Assembly: GCA_027064125.1 (NCBI GenBank)
Contig: JAMOQF010000174.1
Coordinates: forward strand, 1-33,328
DNA length: 33,328 nucleotides
Source of the DNA: Acidobacteriota bacterium
GTDB taxonomy: Bacteria > Acidobacteriota > JAAYUB01 > JAMOQF01
Reading direction: 5' to 3'
The stretch's first letter is position 1. Every line of letters starts with the position of its first letter. Made by a program: the position numbers and the translations under genes. The notes beneath the pieces were generated by a model, which ran no database searches, was not told the DNA's origin, and worked only from the letters and a program-made list of their open reading frames with translations. This document shows, piece after piece, positions 8,409 to 18,726 of this stretch.

Positions 8409-9200
8409 TTAGTGAGTACCTCCAAAGGCAAATGCCACAACCATAAGAAAAAAACCCATAATTGACAGAAGTGATATCTTTTTCCCGCTCACCCTTTTAC
8501 CAAATTTCAGGAAAAGCAAGGTGGCATAAACCAAGAGGGTAAAATAAGAGGCATATATCCTCGTACTAATCCCTTTTACACTGCCCTTAACCTCATTTAA
8601 CCACCCATGCCCCGTGTAAATTGCAAAAATTAAAAAGATAACCCCCAGAAGCGTGGAGTATGTCAAATTCTTATTTAATTCATCGAGGGAATCGAGTCCA
8701 AAATAAAATCTCCCAAAATTTTTTCTCTCAAGTTCCCTATAGAGCATAAGATACAGCACAGAAGCAATAAATCCAAATAAAAAGGAAGAAAAGGAAAGAA
8801 GCGCAAAGGAAACATGTATTTGAAACCAACTGGAATCAAAGATACCACTCAATTTTGAAGGGAATTTTTCGGTAAAAATGTAAAGAAACTGAGAAATTGC
8901 CACAAAGGGAACTATTAGGAAGGAAAAAGAATCACTCTTTGAAAATAAAGTCATCAGCAAATATGCTGCAGCCACAAGAAAACCACTGAATGAAAGGGCA
9001 TTTATACCATTTGAAAATGGTATATAACCTATTTTGCTCACCACAAATATAATGAAGAAAAATTGTAAGGAAAAGGCAATTATAAAAAAAATCCTTCCCA
9101 TTTTCTTCCTTTTTGTTTCCCTATTCAAAAAAAAGAAGATATAAAAAAGCGAGGATAAAGAATATAGGATAAATATGGTTAATTTGATGAATGGTATCAT
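8409..9200 (-). CDS. CcsA/HemX-like cytochrome c assembly family membrane protein
   Basis: This is an integral membrane protein of about 263 residues with roughly eight hydrophobic segments. Segment composition and the conserved-looking WFQIHVSFALLSFSSF and YTGHGW regions resemble the CcsA/ResC/HemX group, which handles heme at the membrane. The classic tryptophan-rich WGxxWxWD signature of true CcsA is not evident. With its place directly before hemA, this makes a HemX-like role, influencing glutamyl-tRNA reductase or heme handling, more likely than cytochrome c ligation; that is inference. The ATG at 9200 is preceded by a weak GTGGA; an in-frame GTG at 9209 is possible but lacks a ribosome site. 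It heads the minus-strand run and diverges from hup. Confidence 0.75.
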   Translation of the reverse strand: MIPFIKLTIFILYSLSSLFYIFFFLNRETKRKKMGRIFFIIAFSLQFFFIIFVVSKIGYIPFSNGINALSFSGFLVAAAYLLMTLFSKSDSFSFLIVPFVAISQFLYIFTEKFPSKLSGIFDSSWFQIHVSFALLSFSSFLFGFIASVLYLMLYRELERKNFGRFYFGLDSLDELNKNLTYSTLLGVIFLIFAIYTGHGWLNEVKGSVKGISTRIYASYFTLLVYATLLFLKFGKRVSGKKISLLSIMGFFLMVVAFAFGGTH

Positions 9201-9306
9201 AAAATCCACATTTGAATTAAATAAAATAAATAATAATATTTTTAAAATAAATAATTCAATAAAAATTTAAAAAAATGGTAAATATCAAGAATTTAGAAAA
9301 AAATTG
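9201..9306 (-). promoter_or_regulatory. Very AT-rich divergent intergenic region, probable promoter of the heme/queuosine run
   Basis: About 100 bases of almost pure A/T separate the HemX-like gene from the hup promoter. On the minus strand TTGATA and TTGAAT hexamers can be paired with several T/A-rich -10 candidates, so an exact promoter cannot be chosen. The region must hold the start of the eight-gene minus-strand run, because no other gap of useful size precedes those genes. Confidence 0.4.
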
Positions 9307-9353
9307 TTGACATTTGCTTGTTTCGATGATATTCATATCATAGATATTATAAT
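9307..9353 (+). promoter_or_regulatory. hup promoter with perfect 16-base palindrome
   Basis: A consensus -35 hexamer TTGACA lies at 9307-9312. At 17-base spacing the -10 candidate is TATTCA (9330-9335), a modest match; a perfect TATAAT at 9348-9353 lacks a good -35. A perfect inverted repeat, ATGATAT-TC-ATATCAT, occupies 9326-9341 and covers the weaker -10. This geometry suits a repressor or regulator site controlling HU, but no regulator can be named. Confidence 0.5.
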
Positions 9354-9369
9354 TTTATGGAGGTTTTTT

Positions 9370-9648
9370 ATGAATAAAGCTGATTTGGTTAAAATTGTGG
9401 CTGAAAAAACTGGTCTAACCCAGGCAAAGGCAGCCGAAGCAATTAATGTCTTCTTAGAATCCATTGAAGATGCTTTAAAGAAAAAAGAAAGGGTTGCATT
9501 TGTTGGCTTCGGCACCTTTAAAGTAACCTACAGAAAGGGTAAAAAAGGCAGAAATCCACGTACAAAAGAGGAAATAACAATCCCACCGAGAAATGTTGTC
9601 AGATTTATTCCTGGAAAAAAGTTGAAAGAGGAAATTCCACAACCCTAA
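9370..9648 (+). CDS. hup: HU-family DNA-binding protein
   Basis: HU bends and compacts DNA as a dimer. The 92-residue protein matches HU length and layout: MNKADLVKIVAEKTGLTQ at the N-terminus, the GFGTFKV strand, and the DNA-embracing arm GRNPRTKEEITIPPRNVVRF with the intercalating Pro in the NPRT segment. The ATG at 9370 has GGAGG six bases upstream (9359-9363). A longer in-frame extension starting at 9304 would run through the promoter and is rejected. HU and IHF subunits are related, but the lone gene and sequence style favour HU. It is a single-gene transcript with its own promoter and terminator, set between two long minus-strand runs. Confidence 0.95.
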   Translation: MNKADLVKIVAEKTGLTQAKAAEAINVFLESIEDALKKKERVAFVGFGTFKVTYRKGKKGRNPRTKEEITIPPRNVVRFIPGKKLKEEIPQP

Positions 9649-9657
9649 TGGTAATTA

Positions 9658-9691
9658 AAAAAAGGGGGAGTTAATAAACTCCCCCTTTTTT
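9658..9691. terminator. Strong bidirectional terminator between hup and the TPR lipoprotein gene
   Basis: A perfect nine-base-pair stem GGGGGAGTT (9664-9672) / AACTCCCCC (9677-9685) encloses an AATA loop. It is flanked by A6 on the left and T6 on the right. It therefore works as an intrinsic terminator for hup on the plus strand and for the convergent tonB/exb run on the minus strand. Confidence 0.93.
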
Positions 9692-9711
9692 ACTTTGCAA
9701 AAGCGCAATAC

Positions 9712-10509
9712 CTAAAATATTTTCTTCCTTTTTTCTTCTTGTTCTCTTTGTAGTTTCTTTTTGAGTTCGATGGCCTTTATAGCCAGCCTGTCTGCTTCCT
9801 GAGTATACTTTTTCTTCATCTCTTCATCTTCAGCGAAAAGTGCCTTTTTCCTGTAGCATAAATTGAGATAACTCATGGCATCTGCATAGTCAGGATTTAT
9901 TTCAAGTGCCTTTTTAAGTGCCTGAATGGCCTCATCTATTAAAGGTTCAAGTTTCTCCCTTTTCTGTGCTTTTTCTTCAGGAGAAAGATCTTTATACATT
10001 TCTCCATTATTCCCCGTCTCATCATTTACCAACTTCCAATCTATGACCCCTATTCCATAGAGAGGTTCTGGATTATCTGGTTGAACTTCAAGTCTTTTCC
10101 TATACCACTTCTTTGCTGCATCGTAATCGCCGATTGCCTGATTTAAATTGGCAAGATATTGAATAGCAGTTATATTGTTGGGCTCAAACTCAAGTACCTT
10201 CTTAAAGGTTTCAATTGCTATTTTTGCCTTTTTCAAATTTCTTTCGGTTGGTAAATTGGGAACAAACTCCGATGCATATGCAATTGCAAGATATTCATAT
10301 GCCCTTAAGAGATCTGGATCAAGTTCTATGGCCTTTTTAAAATTGTCAACTGCTGATTCATAATCTTTATCCTTATATGCTTTTACACCTTTATTCAAAT
10401 AATTTCTTGCCTTTAACTTATCTATCAATGTACAACTGGTTAGTCCAAAAAGAAGAAAAACAACCAAAAGCACTGAAAAGAGATGCTTTTCTTTCCCTTT
10501 TAAATACAT
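9712..10509 (-). CDS. TPR-repeat lipoprotein at end of the TonB-Exb cluster
   Basis: The 265-residue product starts with a lipoprotein signal (VVFLLFGLTSC, lipid-modified Cys at about residue 26). TPR units follow: a first pair at about 34-80 (KAYKDKDYESAVDNFKKAIE), others at about 95-165, and a last at about 195-225 (QALKKALEINPDYADAMSYL). It ends in a highly charged helix. It is probably anchored in the inner or outer membrane facing the periplasm. It is the last gene behind tonB-exbB-exbD-exbD with a GGAGG site, so it may assemble or regulate the TonB machinery or a partner receptor; this is inference from context. No enzymatic motif is seen. Confidence 0.85.
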   Translation of the reverse strand: MYLKGKEKHLFSVLLVVFLLFGLTSCTLIDKLKARNYLNKGVKAYKDKDYESAVDNFKKAIELDPDLLRAYEYLAIAYASEFVPNLPTERNLKKAKIAIETFKKVLEFEPNNITAIQYLANLNQAIGDYDAAKKWYRKRLEVQPDNPEPLYGIGVIDWKLVNDETGNNGEMYKDLSPEEKAQKREKLEPLIDEAIQALKKALEINPDYADAMSYLNLCYRKKALFAEDEEMKKKYTQEADRLAIKAIELKKKLQREQEEKRKKIF

Positions 10510-10533
10510 AATACAATTTCCTCCAAAAATTTA

Positions 10534-10959
10534 TCACTGATTCTCAAATTCCGTCATCAAACCTATTTCCTCAACTCCTGCCCCTTTCGCTATGTCGATA
10601 ACCTTTGCCACATCACCATAGAATGCATCCTTATCTCCTCTCACAAAGAGGGTCTTATCTGATCTTGTGCTGTAAATGGACAAAAGTCTCTGCCCCAGGG
10701 ACTCCATATTCACTGGATCCTTATTTACAAGGATTGAGCCATCGCTTTTAATTGTTACAACAATACCTGTAAAGTGACTTAGCACATCTTGAGTTACATT
10801 ATCAGGCAATTTCTCAGGAATTCTGACCTCAAGTCCATGAGGAGTAAAGGGGGTTATGACCATAAAAATTATGAGCAAAACAAGTAAAATGTCAATATAA
10901 GGTGTAATATTTATATCAGATTTGGGGCCACCTTTACCCCCACCTACTGCCATTCCCAT
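10534..10959 (-). CDS. exbD: ExbD/TolR-family biopolymer transporter, second copy
   Basis: ExbD/TolR proteins are single-span inner-membrane partners of ExbB that couple the proton gradient to TonB. The 141-residue protein has a Gly-rich cytoplasmic start, the canonical SDINITPYIDILLVLLIIFM, with the proton-path Asp in the membrane segment (YID), and a periplasmic domain of about 95 residues. It differs clearly from the upstream ExbD in its periplasmic half, so the pair probably form a heteromeric or specialised complex rather than a recent duplication. The two exbD genes are 60 bases apart, with GGAG before this ATG. Confidence 0.92.
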   Translation of the reverse strand: MGMAVGGGKGGPKSDINITPYIDILLVLLIIFMVITPFTPHGLEVRIPEKLPDNVTQDVLSHFTGIVVTIKSDGSILVNKDPVNMESLGQRLLSIYSTRSDKTLFVRGDKDAFYGDVAKVIDIAKGAGVEEIGLMTEFENQ

Positions 10960-11019
10960 AATTTACTACTCCTATATTTTATTCATTTTTTATGAGGCAA
11001 AAAGAAGGGGAAAAGCCCC

Positions 11020-11445
11020 CTACTTTTTCTTGCCTCCTTTTTGTTCTGTCAACAACCCCATCCGTTCAAAGCCACAATCTCTAAGCATCTCAACTATCTC
11101 AACAATCTTGGAATAGGGAACTGCCTGATCGCTTTTGAGATACACGAGATCTGGATTTTCAACTTCTTTTTTTTCTATTATTCTCTCTTTTAAATTTGCC
11201 ATATCGTAACTTTTTGCTCCAAGATATAACCTCATGGTTCTATCAATCCCAACTACCAGCGCATCCCTTTTATCTGCTCCAGGCATCTCAATGGCATTTT
11301 TAGTTCTTGGCAAATTGACGGTTATACCCTTTTGTAAAAGTGGGGTTGTAATCATAAAAATAATTAAAAGCACCAGCATAACGTCAGCCATTGGGGTAAC
11401 ATTTATATCAGATAGTGGTGCATCTACATTTCTTTTTTTAGCCAC
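11020..11445 (-). CDS. exbD: ExbD/TolR-family biopolymer transporter, first copy
   Basis: The 141-residue, single-span protein has LSDINVTPMADVMLVLLIIF near the N-terminus, with the conserved membrane Asp (MAD), followed by a periplasmic domain ending in a Lys-rich tail. It begins with GTG preceded by GGAGGG nine bases upstream. Its first eight bases overlap the end of exbB, indicating coupled translation and a stoichiometric complex. Family assignment is secure. ExbD versus TolR is judged by the adjoining tonB and the absence of tolA, tolB and pal. Confidence 0.93.
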   Translation of the reverse strand: MAKKRNVDAPLSDINVTPMADVMLVLLIIFMITTPLLQKGITVNLPRTKNAIEMPGADKRDALVVGIDRTMRLYLGAKSYDMANLKERIIEKKEVENPDLVYLKSDQAVPYSKIVEIVEMLRDCGFERMGLLTEQKGGKKK

Positions 11446-12139
11446 GGTTTAAAGCCCTCCGCTTTATAAAATAGTCAACTAATTCTGAAGATGAATTATC
11501 CATTTCAATGGTAAAGGCCTCAATTTTCCCACTACAGTAGTTAAACATCCACACAGCAGGAACAGCAACCAAAAGACCAAAAGCTGTGGTAACAAGAGCC
11601 TCTGAAATACCTCCAGCAACGGCGCCAATACCGGTATTTTCTGCCTTACTCATACCTGCAAATGCGTTGATGATACCAAGTGTTGTTCCAAAAAGTCCCA
11701 CAAATGGTGCAGTGGCACCTGCAGTTGCAAGAACTGGGGTTCCCCTCTTCAACTCAGCAAGGGTAATTGCAGTTGCCCTATCAAGGGCCCTTCTCGTGGC
11801 TTCTATTACCTCTCCGGGAATATCCACACCTGAGGATTGGGAAAGAAACTCATTTAATCCAGCAGAAACAACTTTGGCAAGATGGGATTTTGGATATCTT
11901 TTTGCCACAACAATAGACTCTTCTATTTTTCCTTCACTTAACATCTGTTTTAAAGCACCCACAAATTCCTTTGATTGGTTTCTGGCTGCCCTGTAAGTTA
12001 AGAACCTATCAATCATAACTCCGAGAGACCACATTGACATTATAAAAAGAACAACAACAACCAATTTTGCGGGGATACCCATTCTTCCCCACATGGCCAT
12101 TAAATCAAGCCCATGTTCTTCTAACATAAAAAATAACAT
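11438..12139 (-). CDS. exbB: ExbB/TolQ/MotA-family proton channel protein
   Basis: ExbB forms the inner-membrane proton-channel pentamer that drives TonB. The 233-residue product has an N-terminal membrane segment (LVVVVLFIMSMWSLGVMIDR), a cytoplasmic loop with RRALDRATAITLAELKRG, and two later spans around the conserved LATAGATAPFVGLFGTTLGI (about 145-164) and VTTAFGLLVAVPAVWMFNY. The extended Gly/Ala/Thr motif is diagnostic of ExbB/TolQ. A GGAGG lies nine bases before the ATG. It sits between tonB and the first exbD, as expected for a dedicated TonB system. Confidence 0.95.
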   Translation of the reverse strand: MLFFMLEEHGLDLMAMWGRMGIPAKLVVVVLFIMSMWSLGVMIDRFLTYRAARNQSKEFVGALKQMLSEGKIEESIVVAKRYPKSHLAKVVSAGLNEFLSQSSGVDIPGEVIEATRRALDRATAITLAELKRGTPVLATAGATAPFVGLFGTTLGIINAFAGMSKAENTGIGAVAGGISEALVTTAFGLLVAVPAVWMFNYCSGKIEAFTIEMDNSSSELVDYFIKRRALNRG

Positions 12140-12161
12140 AATTCTATACCTCCAAAATATT

Positions 12162-12962
12162 TTATCTCAATCTAAATATAACGGTAACTGTACTTACAAC
12201 AGGTACCGGCTCACCATTTACTATGGTAGGTGAATACACCCACTGTCTGACGGCATCCTTTGCGGCCTTAATCAAAAGAGGATGTCCAGAAATAACCCTG
12301 ATTTTCGAAACATGACCCGTTTCATCAACTGTTATCTGCAATACAACAGTACCCTGAATTCTTGAAGCCTTTGCAATGGCAGGGTAAATTGGGGTAACCT
12401 TTCTGATAAGCTTAGATTTCATCACAGAAAGACTAACTCTTATTGGTTTTTTCTTCTTGGGTGGTGGTGGAGGTGGTGCAACATCTGGAGTACCACCAGC
12501 AAAAGTAGGTCCCGTTCCACCTACAACTCCTCCAACGACGCCACCTGGAACGCCTCCCGGCACCCCACCGGGGACTCCTTCACTAACTCCCTGATCCAGG
12601 CCAAGGAGCTCAGCAAGTTCCTCTTTACTCTTTGGAGGTGGAATTTCATCAGTAATTTCCTTCGGCTGGTACATCTTTGAAAGGTCAATATTCACTTTGG
12701 GTTTATTAACCACCTTCTTCACAACCTTTGGCTTTGGTTTTGACGGTGGTGGTGGTGGAGGTGGTGGTGGAGGTGGTGGAGGAGGAGCAAGAAAGGAGAG
12801 AAAATCTCCCGTTACCTGTGCCTTTAGTTCCTCAGGCATCAGTAAAGGCACAAGTATTATGGCCAGGATGAGTATACCATGAAATATAAGAGAAATGGTC
12901 ATGGTAACACTCATCTTGGTCTTTTTCTTATGAGATGTAGACTCGATGAGTTCATCAAACAT
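12162..12962 (-). CDS. tonB: TonB-family energy transducer
   Basis: TonB links ExbB-ExbD to outer-membrane receptors. The 266-residue protein has a cytoplasmic start, one membrane span (about 19-41), 14 consecutive prolines (60-73), then a Lys/Pro stretch (SKPKPKVVKK). A Gly/Val/Pro repeat array follows (125-149, GVPGG units), then six more prolines (163-168) and a C-terminal TonB fold (about 175-266: TPIYPAIAKASRIQGTVVLQ, ending in VTVIFRLR). GGAGG precedes the ATG. No TonB-dependent receptor gene is in the window, so the transported substrate is unknown. Confidence 0.94.
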   Translation of the reverse strand: MFDELIESTSHKKKTKMSVTMTISLIFHGILILAIILVPLLMPEELKAQVTGDFLSFLAPPPPPPPPPPPPPPSKPKPKVVKKVVNKPKVNIDLSKMYQPKEITDEIPPPKSKEELAELLGLDQGVSEGVPGGVPGGVPGGVVGGVVGGTGPTFAGGTPDVAPPPPPPKKKKPIRVSLSVMKSKLIRKVTPIYPAIAKASRIQGTVVLQITVDETGHVSKIRVISGHPLLIKAAKDAVRQWVYSPTIVNGEPVPVVSTVTVIFRLR

Positions 12963-12983
12963 TTTTTCCTCCTAAAAATCGCC

Positions 12984-14195
12984 TTACTTAGCAGCTAATT
13001 TTAATCTTTTTTTATCTTCTTCACTACCAAAGAATTTTACCCACCATAAAACTATGGGGCTTGCAATGGCAATTGAAGAATATGTTCCAACAATTATTCC
13101 TATCACAAGGACAATTGAAAAACCTGAAAGCACTTCCCCACCAAATAGGTAAAGTGCAAGGACTGAAACAAATGTGGTTCCTGAGGTTATTACTGTCCTG
13201 GATAGGGTTTGATTTATAGAATCATCAATAATCTTTATAAAATTTTCATTTCTCATCAGTCTCATATTTTCCCTGATTCTGTCAAAGACAACTATTGAAT
13301 CATTTATGGAGTAACCCACAAGGGTTAGAAGAGCAGCGACAACGGGTAAATTTATCTCCTTTCCTATCAAGGTAAAAAGTCCTAAGGTTATTAAAACATC
13401 GTGAAATAGTGCAACTACAGCACCAACTCCAAAGGAAAATTTAAATCTAAAGGCAATGTAAATGAGCATTCCAAGTAACGAAAGAACAATAGCGAGTATT
13501 GCCTTTTTCCTCAGCTCCTTACCAATTTTAGGGCCAACACTTTCAACACCTAATATCGTAAAACTCCCACAGAAAAAGTTATCCTTGATGTAATCCAGAA
13601 GAGGTTTTGGGATATCAAGTGCACTGAGTTCATCAAAACTCTTAATAATTCCATGTTTTGTCCTGTAAGTTGCAATTTTAGATGCTATCTCATTGTATTT
13701 TGCAACTCTTTCCTCATCAAGGGCACCACTTTTTATAATCCCCATTTTTTCCAATATCTGACTCTTTAAAAGGGTAGATGCAAGAACATCCTTTCCAACA
13801 TTATTTATATCCAATTTCTTTTCACTAACCCCAGAATCAAAACTATTTTTCAATATCTCATAAATCAGGCCCCTCATATTCTGAAAGGTTTTAACATCTT
13901 CCTTTTTAACTGCCTTAAATTTTATCTGGACTTCATTCCTACTTTCCTCATCAAATCTTGTGACTTCTGCAACCTCAAGTTTTGCCCTCTTTAAAACCTT
14001 TCTTATTTTAGAAAGATCAGGTTTTTGGGCAAATTTTACCTCAACTAAGGTTCCTCCCTTGAAATCTATTCCATATTTAAAGCCACCTCTTTTAATTACT
14101 GCACTCCATCCAATAATCAGAAGCAAAAAGGAAACACTTATAAAGTACCACTTATGTCTCATCCACTTTATATTTACATTGGCAAATAGATCCAT
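12984..14195 (-). CDS. secF: Protein translocase subunit SecF with large periplasmic insert
   Basis: SecF works with SecD in the inner membrane, using the proton gradient to pull secreted proteins outward. The protein has the first span at about 15-33, the SecF hallmark YGIDFKGGTLVEV (41-53), VESVGPKIGKELRKKA (about 218-233), five later membrane segments and the NDSIVVFDRIRENMR signature. At 403 residues it is about 100 longer than usual. The extra sequence lies at about 100-210 of the first periplasmic domain, and its second part resembles a helix-hairpin-helix fold. It follows secD with a 57-base gap and has AAGGAG before the ATG. Confidence 0.96.
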   Translation of the reverse strand: MDLFANVNIKWMRHKWYFISVSFLLLIIGWSAVIKRGGFKYGIDFKGGTLVEVKFAQKPDLSKIRKVLKRAKLEVAEVTRFDEESRNEVQIKFKAVKKEDVKTFQNMRGLIYEILKNSFDSGVSEKKLDINNVGKDVLASTLLKSQILEKMGIIKSGALDEERVAKYNEIASKIATYRTKHGIIKSFDELSALDIPKPLLDYIKDNFFCGSFTILGVESVGPKIGKELRKKAILAIVLSLLGMLIYIAFRFKFSFGVGAVVALFHDVLITLGLFTLIGKEINLPVVAALLTLVGYSINDSIVVFDRIRENMRLMRNENFIKIIDDSINQTLSRTVITSGTTFVSVLALYLFGGEVLSGFSIVLVIGIIVGTYSSIAIASPIVLWWVKFFGSEEDKKRLKLAAK

Positions 14196-14252
14196 CTTAA
14201 ATCTCCTTACATTTTATTTTGACACTAAAAATAAAATTTTGTTCCAATTTTT

Positions 14253-15824
14253 TTATATTGACAACTTTTTAACCTTTTTCCAATCAAGCACCAACTGAAA
14301 CACAGTTTTAGAAACAAATATTGCAGCAAATAGGTTAGCAAGCAAACCAGCAGTCAATGTAACAGCAAAACCTTTTATGGGCCCCGTTCCATACTGATAC
14401 AAAAAGGCAGCGGCAATTAATGTTGTGATGTTTGCGTCAAAAATTGTAAGAGAAGCCTTTGAAAAGCCTGCTTCCACTGCAGAAGCCACCGTTTTACCAA
14501 GTCTCAACTCCTCTTTTATCCTCTCAAATATCAAAACATTTGAATCAACAGCCATACCAATTGTAAGAATAATACCAGCAATACCGGGTAGTGTAAGTGT
14601 CCCTCTAAAATAACCAAGGGCACCTAAAAGAACTATCAAGTTTATTAAAAGACAAAAGACAGCATTCAATCCTGAAAGTTTATAGTAAATAAGCATTAAC
14701 ACAATAACCAGTACCAATCCAAGAAGTGCGGCTTTTATTCCCCTCTGGATTGAATCCCAGCCAAGTGAGGGACCTATTGTTCTCTCTTCAAGTATCACAA
14801 TATCAGCGGGTAAAGCGCCTGAACGCAAGTTTAGTGCTAAAAGTTCAGCATCCCTCTGGGTAAAATTACCTGAAATAACACCTGAATCACTAATTCTATC
14901 TTTAATTTCTGGAGCAGAGATTATCTTATTGTCAAGAACAATTGCAAGTCTTCTTCCAATATTATCCCCTGTGGCCTTGGCAAACTTTCTGGCACCTTCA
15001 GAATTCAAGGTGAAACTCACAGCATGCTTTGGAATTCCAAGTTCAGTTGTCAAAGTGGCCTTTGCATTTGTAAGATGTTTACCAGTTATAACTGGTGCCT
15101 TCTGAACAACAGCATAGCCACCACCTTCAACTGGAAGTATCTTATAGCCATCGGGAATCTGATTTTTAAAAAACTTCATTATGGTTTCCTTGGAAACCCC
15201 ATATGGTGCATTGGGATACACAAGATTTAAAGATAAACTTGCAGTTTCCTTTAAAAGTGATTTAACTTCCTCAGGGTTATCCACTCCTGGAAGTTCAACT
15301 ATTATTTCATCTGGCACCCCATCACGCCCTGAACCATACAACTGGAGTGTCGGTTCAGCAACACCATACTGATTAATTCTCCTTTCAAGAGTCTCAAGGG
15401 ACTGCTGAACTGTTTCCCTTTCAATTTGCTTTCTTGCAAGGGGATTTAACTTCATGATCATAGTAACCTTTCCCCCGGCAAAGTGGGAACCAAAATCAAA
15501 ATCCCTGCTGAAATAATCTTTGAAGAGACTTCTTACCTTCTCATAACTATTTTCAGGAATACCCTCTATTATAACCTTCTCACCTTCGGAATATACCTTG
15601 CCCACACTTATCTTTTTCTCGGAAAGAAGGCTCTTTGCCCTTTCCGCATATTGTGCAACTTCCTGAAGTATAACCTTATCAACCTTTACCTCAAGAACAA
15701 GGTGCATTCCACCTTTTAAGTCAAGCCCTAACTTTATCTTTTCCTGAGGGGGCCAGAAGGCATAAATACTTGCAGCAATTACAATTACAATTAAAATTAA
15801 TCTGATCTTAAGATTTTTAACCAT
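14253..15824 (-). CDS. secD: Protein translocase subunit SecD
   Basis: SecD is the larger partner of SecF in protein export. The 523-residue product has an N-terminal span, the motif LGLDLKGGMHLVLEV (about 32-46), a large periplasmic P1 domain with RRINQYGVAEPTLQ and VELPGVDNPEEVK, and the conserved ERTIGPSLGWDSI. A block of five membrane segments includes GMAVDSNVLIFERIKEELR, carrying the functional Asp. Length is normal for shorter SecD proteins. The gene lies 25 bases after yajC and is followed by secF, the standard order. Confidence 0.97.
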   Translation of the reverse strand: MVKNLKIRLILIVIVIAASIYAFWPPQEKIKLGLDLKGGMHLVLEVKVDKVILQEVAQYAERAKSLLSEKKISVGKVYSEGEKVIIEGIPENSYEKVRSLFKDYFSRDFDFGSHFAGGKVTMIMKLNPLARKQIERETVQQSLETLERRINQYGVAEPTLQLYGSGRDGVPDEIIVELPGVDNPEEVKSLLKETASLSLNLVYPNAPYGVSKETIMKFFKNQIPDGYKILPVEGGGYAVVQKAPVITGKHLTNAKATLTTELGIPKHAVSFTLNSEGARKFAKATGDNIGRRLAIVLDNKIISAPEIKDRISDSGVISGNFTQRDAELLALNLRSGALPADIVILEERTIGPSLGWDSIQRGIKAALLGLVLVIVLMLIYYKLSGLNAVFCLLINLIVLLGALGYFRGTLTLPGIAGIILTIGMAVDSNVLIFERIKEELRLGKTVASAVEAGFSKASLTIFDANITTLIAAAFLYQYGTGPIKGFAVTLTAGLLANLFAAIFVSKTVFQLVLDWKKVKKLSI

Positions 15825-15849
15825 ATGACCTTTCCCTACATTAAATTTT

Positions 15850-16179
15850 TTATTTACCTGTTATAGGTGGCTGACTTCCCTGTTGAAGTCCTGCAATGGC
15901 ATTTTTTGAAACTTCAATTTTAACATTGTCGGCAATCTTTAAAATAACACTTTTCTCTTTAACAGCAGTCACTACACCATAGATACCACCAGTTGTTATC
16001 ACTCTATCTCCACTTTTTAAGTTGTTTATTAACTGTTGTAACTGTTTTCTCTGTTTATTTGCAGGTCTTAAAATAAAAAAATAGAAAGCCCCAATCAAAA
16101 GGATAAAGGGCAACAAACTTGCAAAAATGTCGCCACCCTTTGGGGGTTGAGATGTTAGCAATAAAAGAACTTTTCCCAT
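15850..16179 (-). CDS. yajC: Preprotein translocase subunit YajC
   Basis: YajC is a small single-span accessory of the SecDF complex. The 109-residue protein has a membrane segment (ASLLPFILLIGAFYFFILRP, about 20-39), the typical RPANKQRKQLQQLINNLKSG, then the small beta domain DRVITTGGIYGVVTAVKE. It starts one base after the tgt stop, so the two are coupled, and secD follows. The tgt-yajC-secD-secF order is a classic conserved block across bacteria. Confidence 0.96.
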   Translation of the reverse strand: MGKVLLLLTSQPPKGGDIFASLLPFILLIGAFYFFILRPANKQRKQLQQLINNLKSGDRVITTGGIYGVVTAVKEKSVILKIADNVKIEVSKNAIAGLQQGSQPPITGK

Positions 16180-16180
16180 T

Positions 16181-18713
<2,533 letters not shown>

Positions 18714-18726
<13 letters not shown>

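Noticed and set aside
9304-9369. In-frame upstream extension of the HU gene from a TTG at 9304
   Set aside because: It would translate through the -35 element and the palindrome, has no ribosome site, and adds residues not found in HU proteins; the ATG at 9370 has GGAGG.
12697-12882. Plus-strand ORF rich in glycine opposite tonB
   Set aside because: It is the reverse-complement shadow of the TonB polyproline codons, and the minus-strand TonB is unmistakable.
14258-14264. TTGACA-like sequence at the secD 3' end on the plus strand
   Set aside because: There is no gene on the plus strand downstream and no matching -10; it is a chance hexamer in AT-rich DNA.
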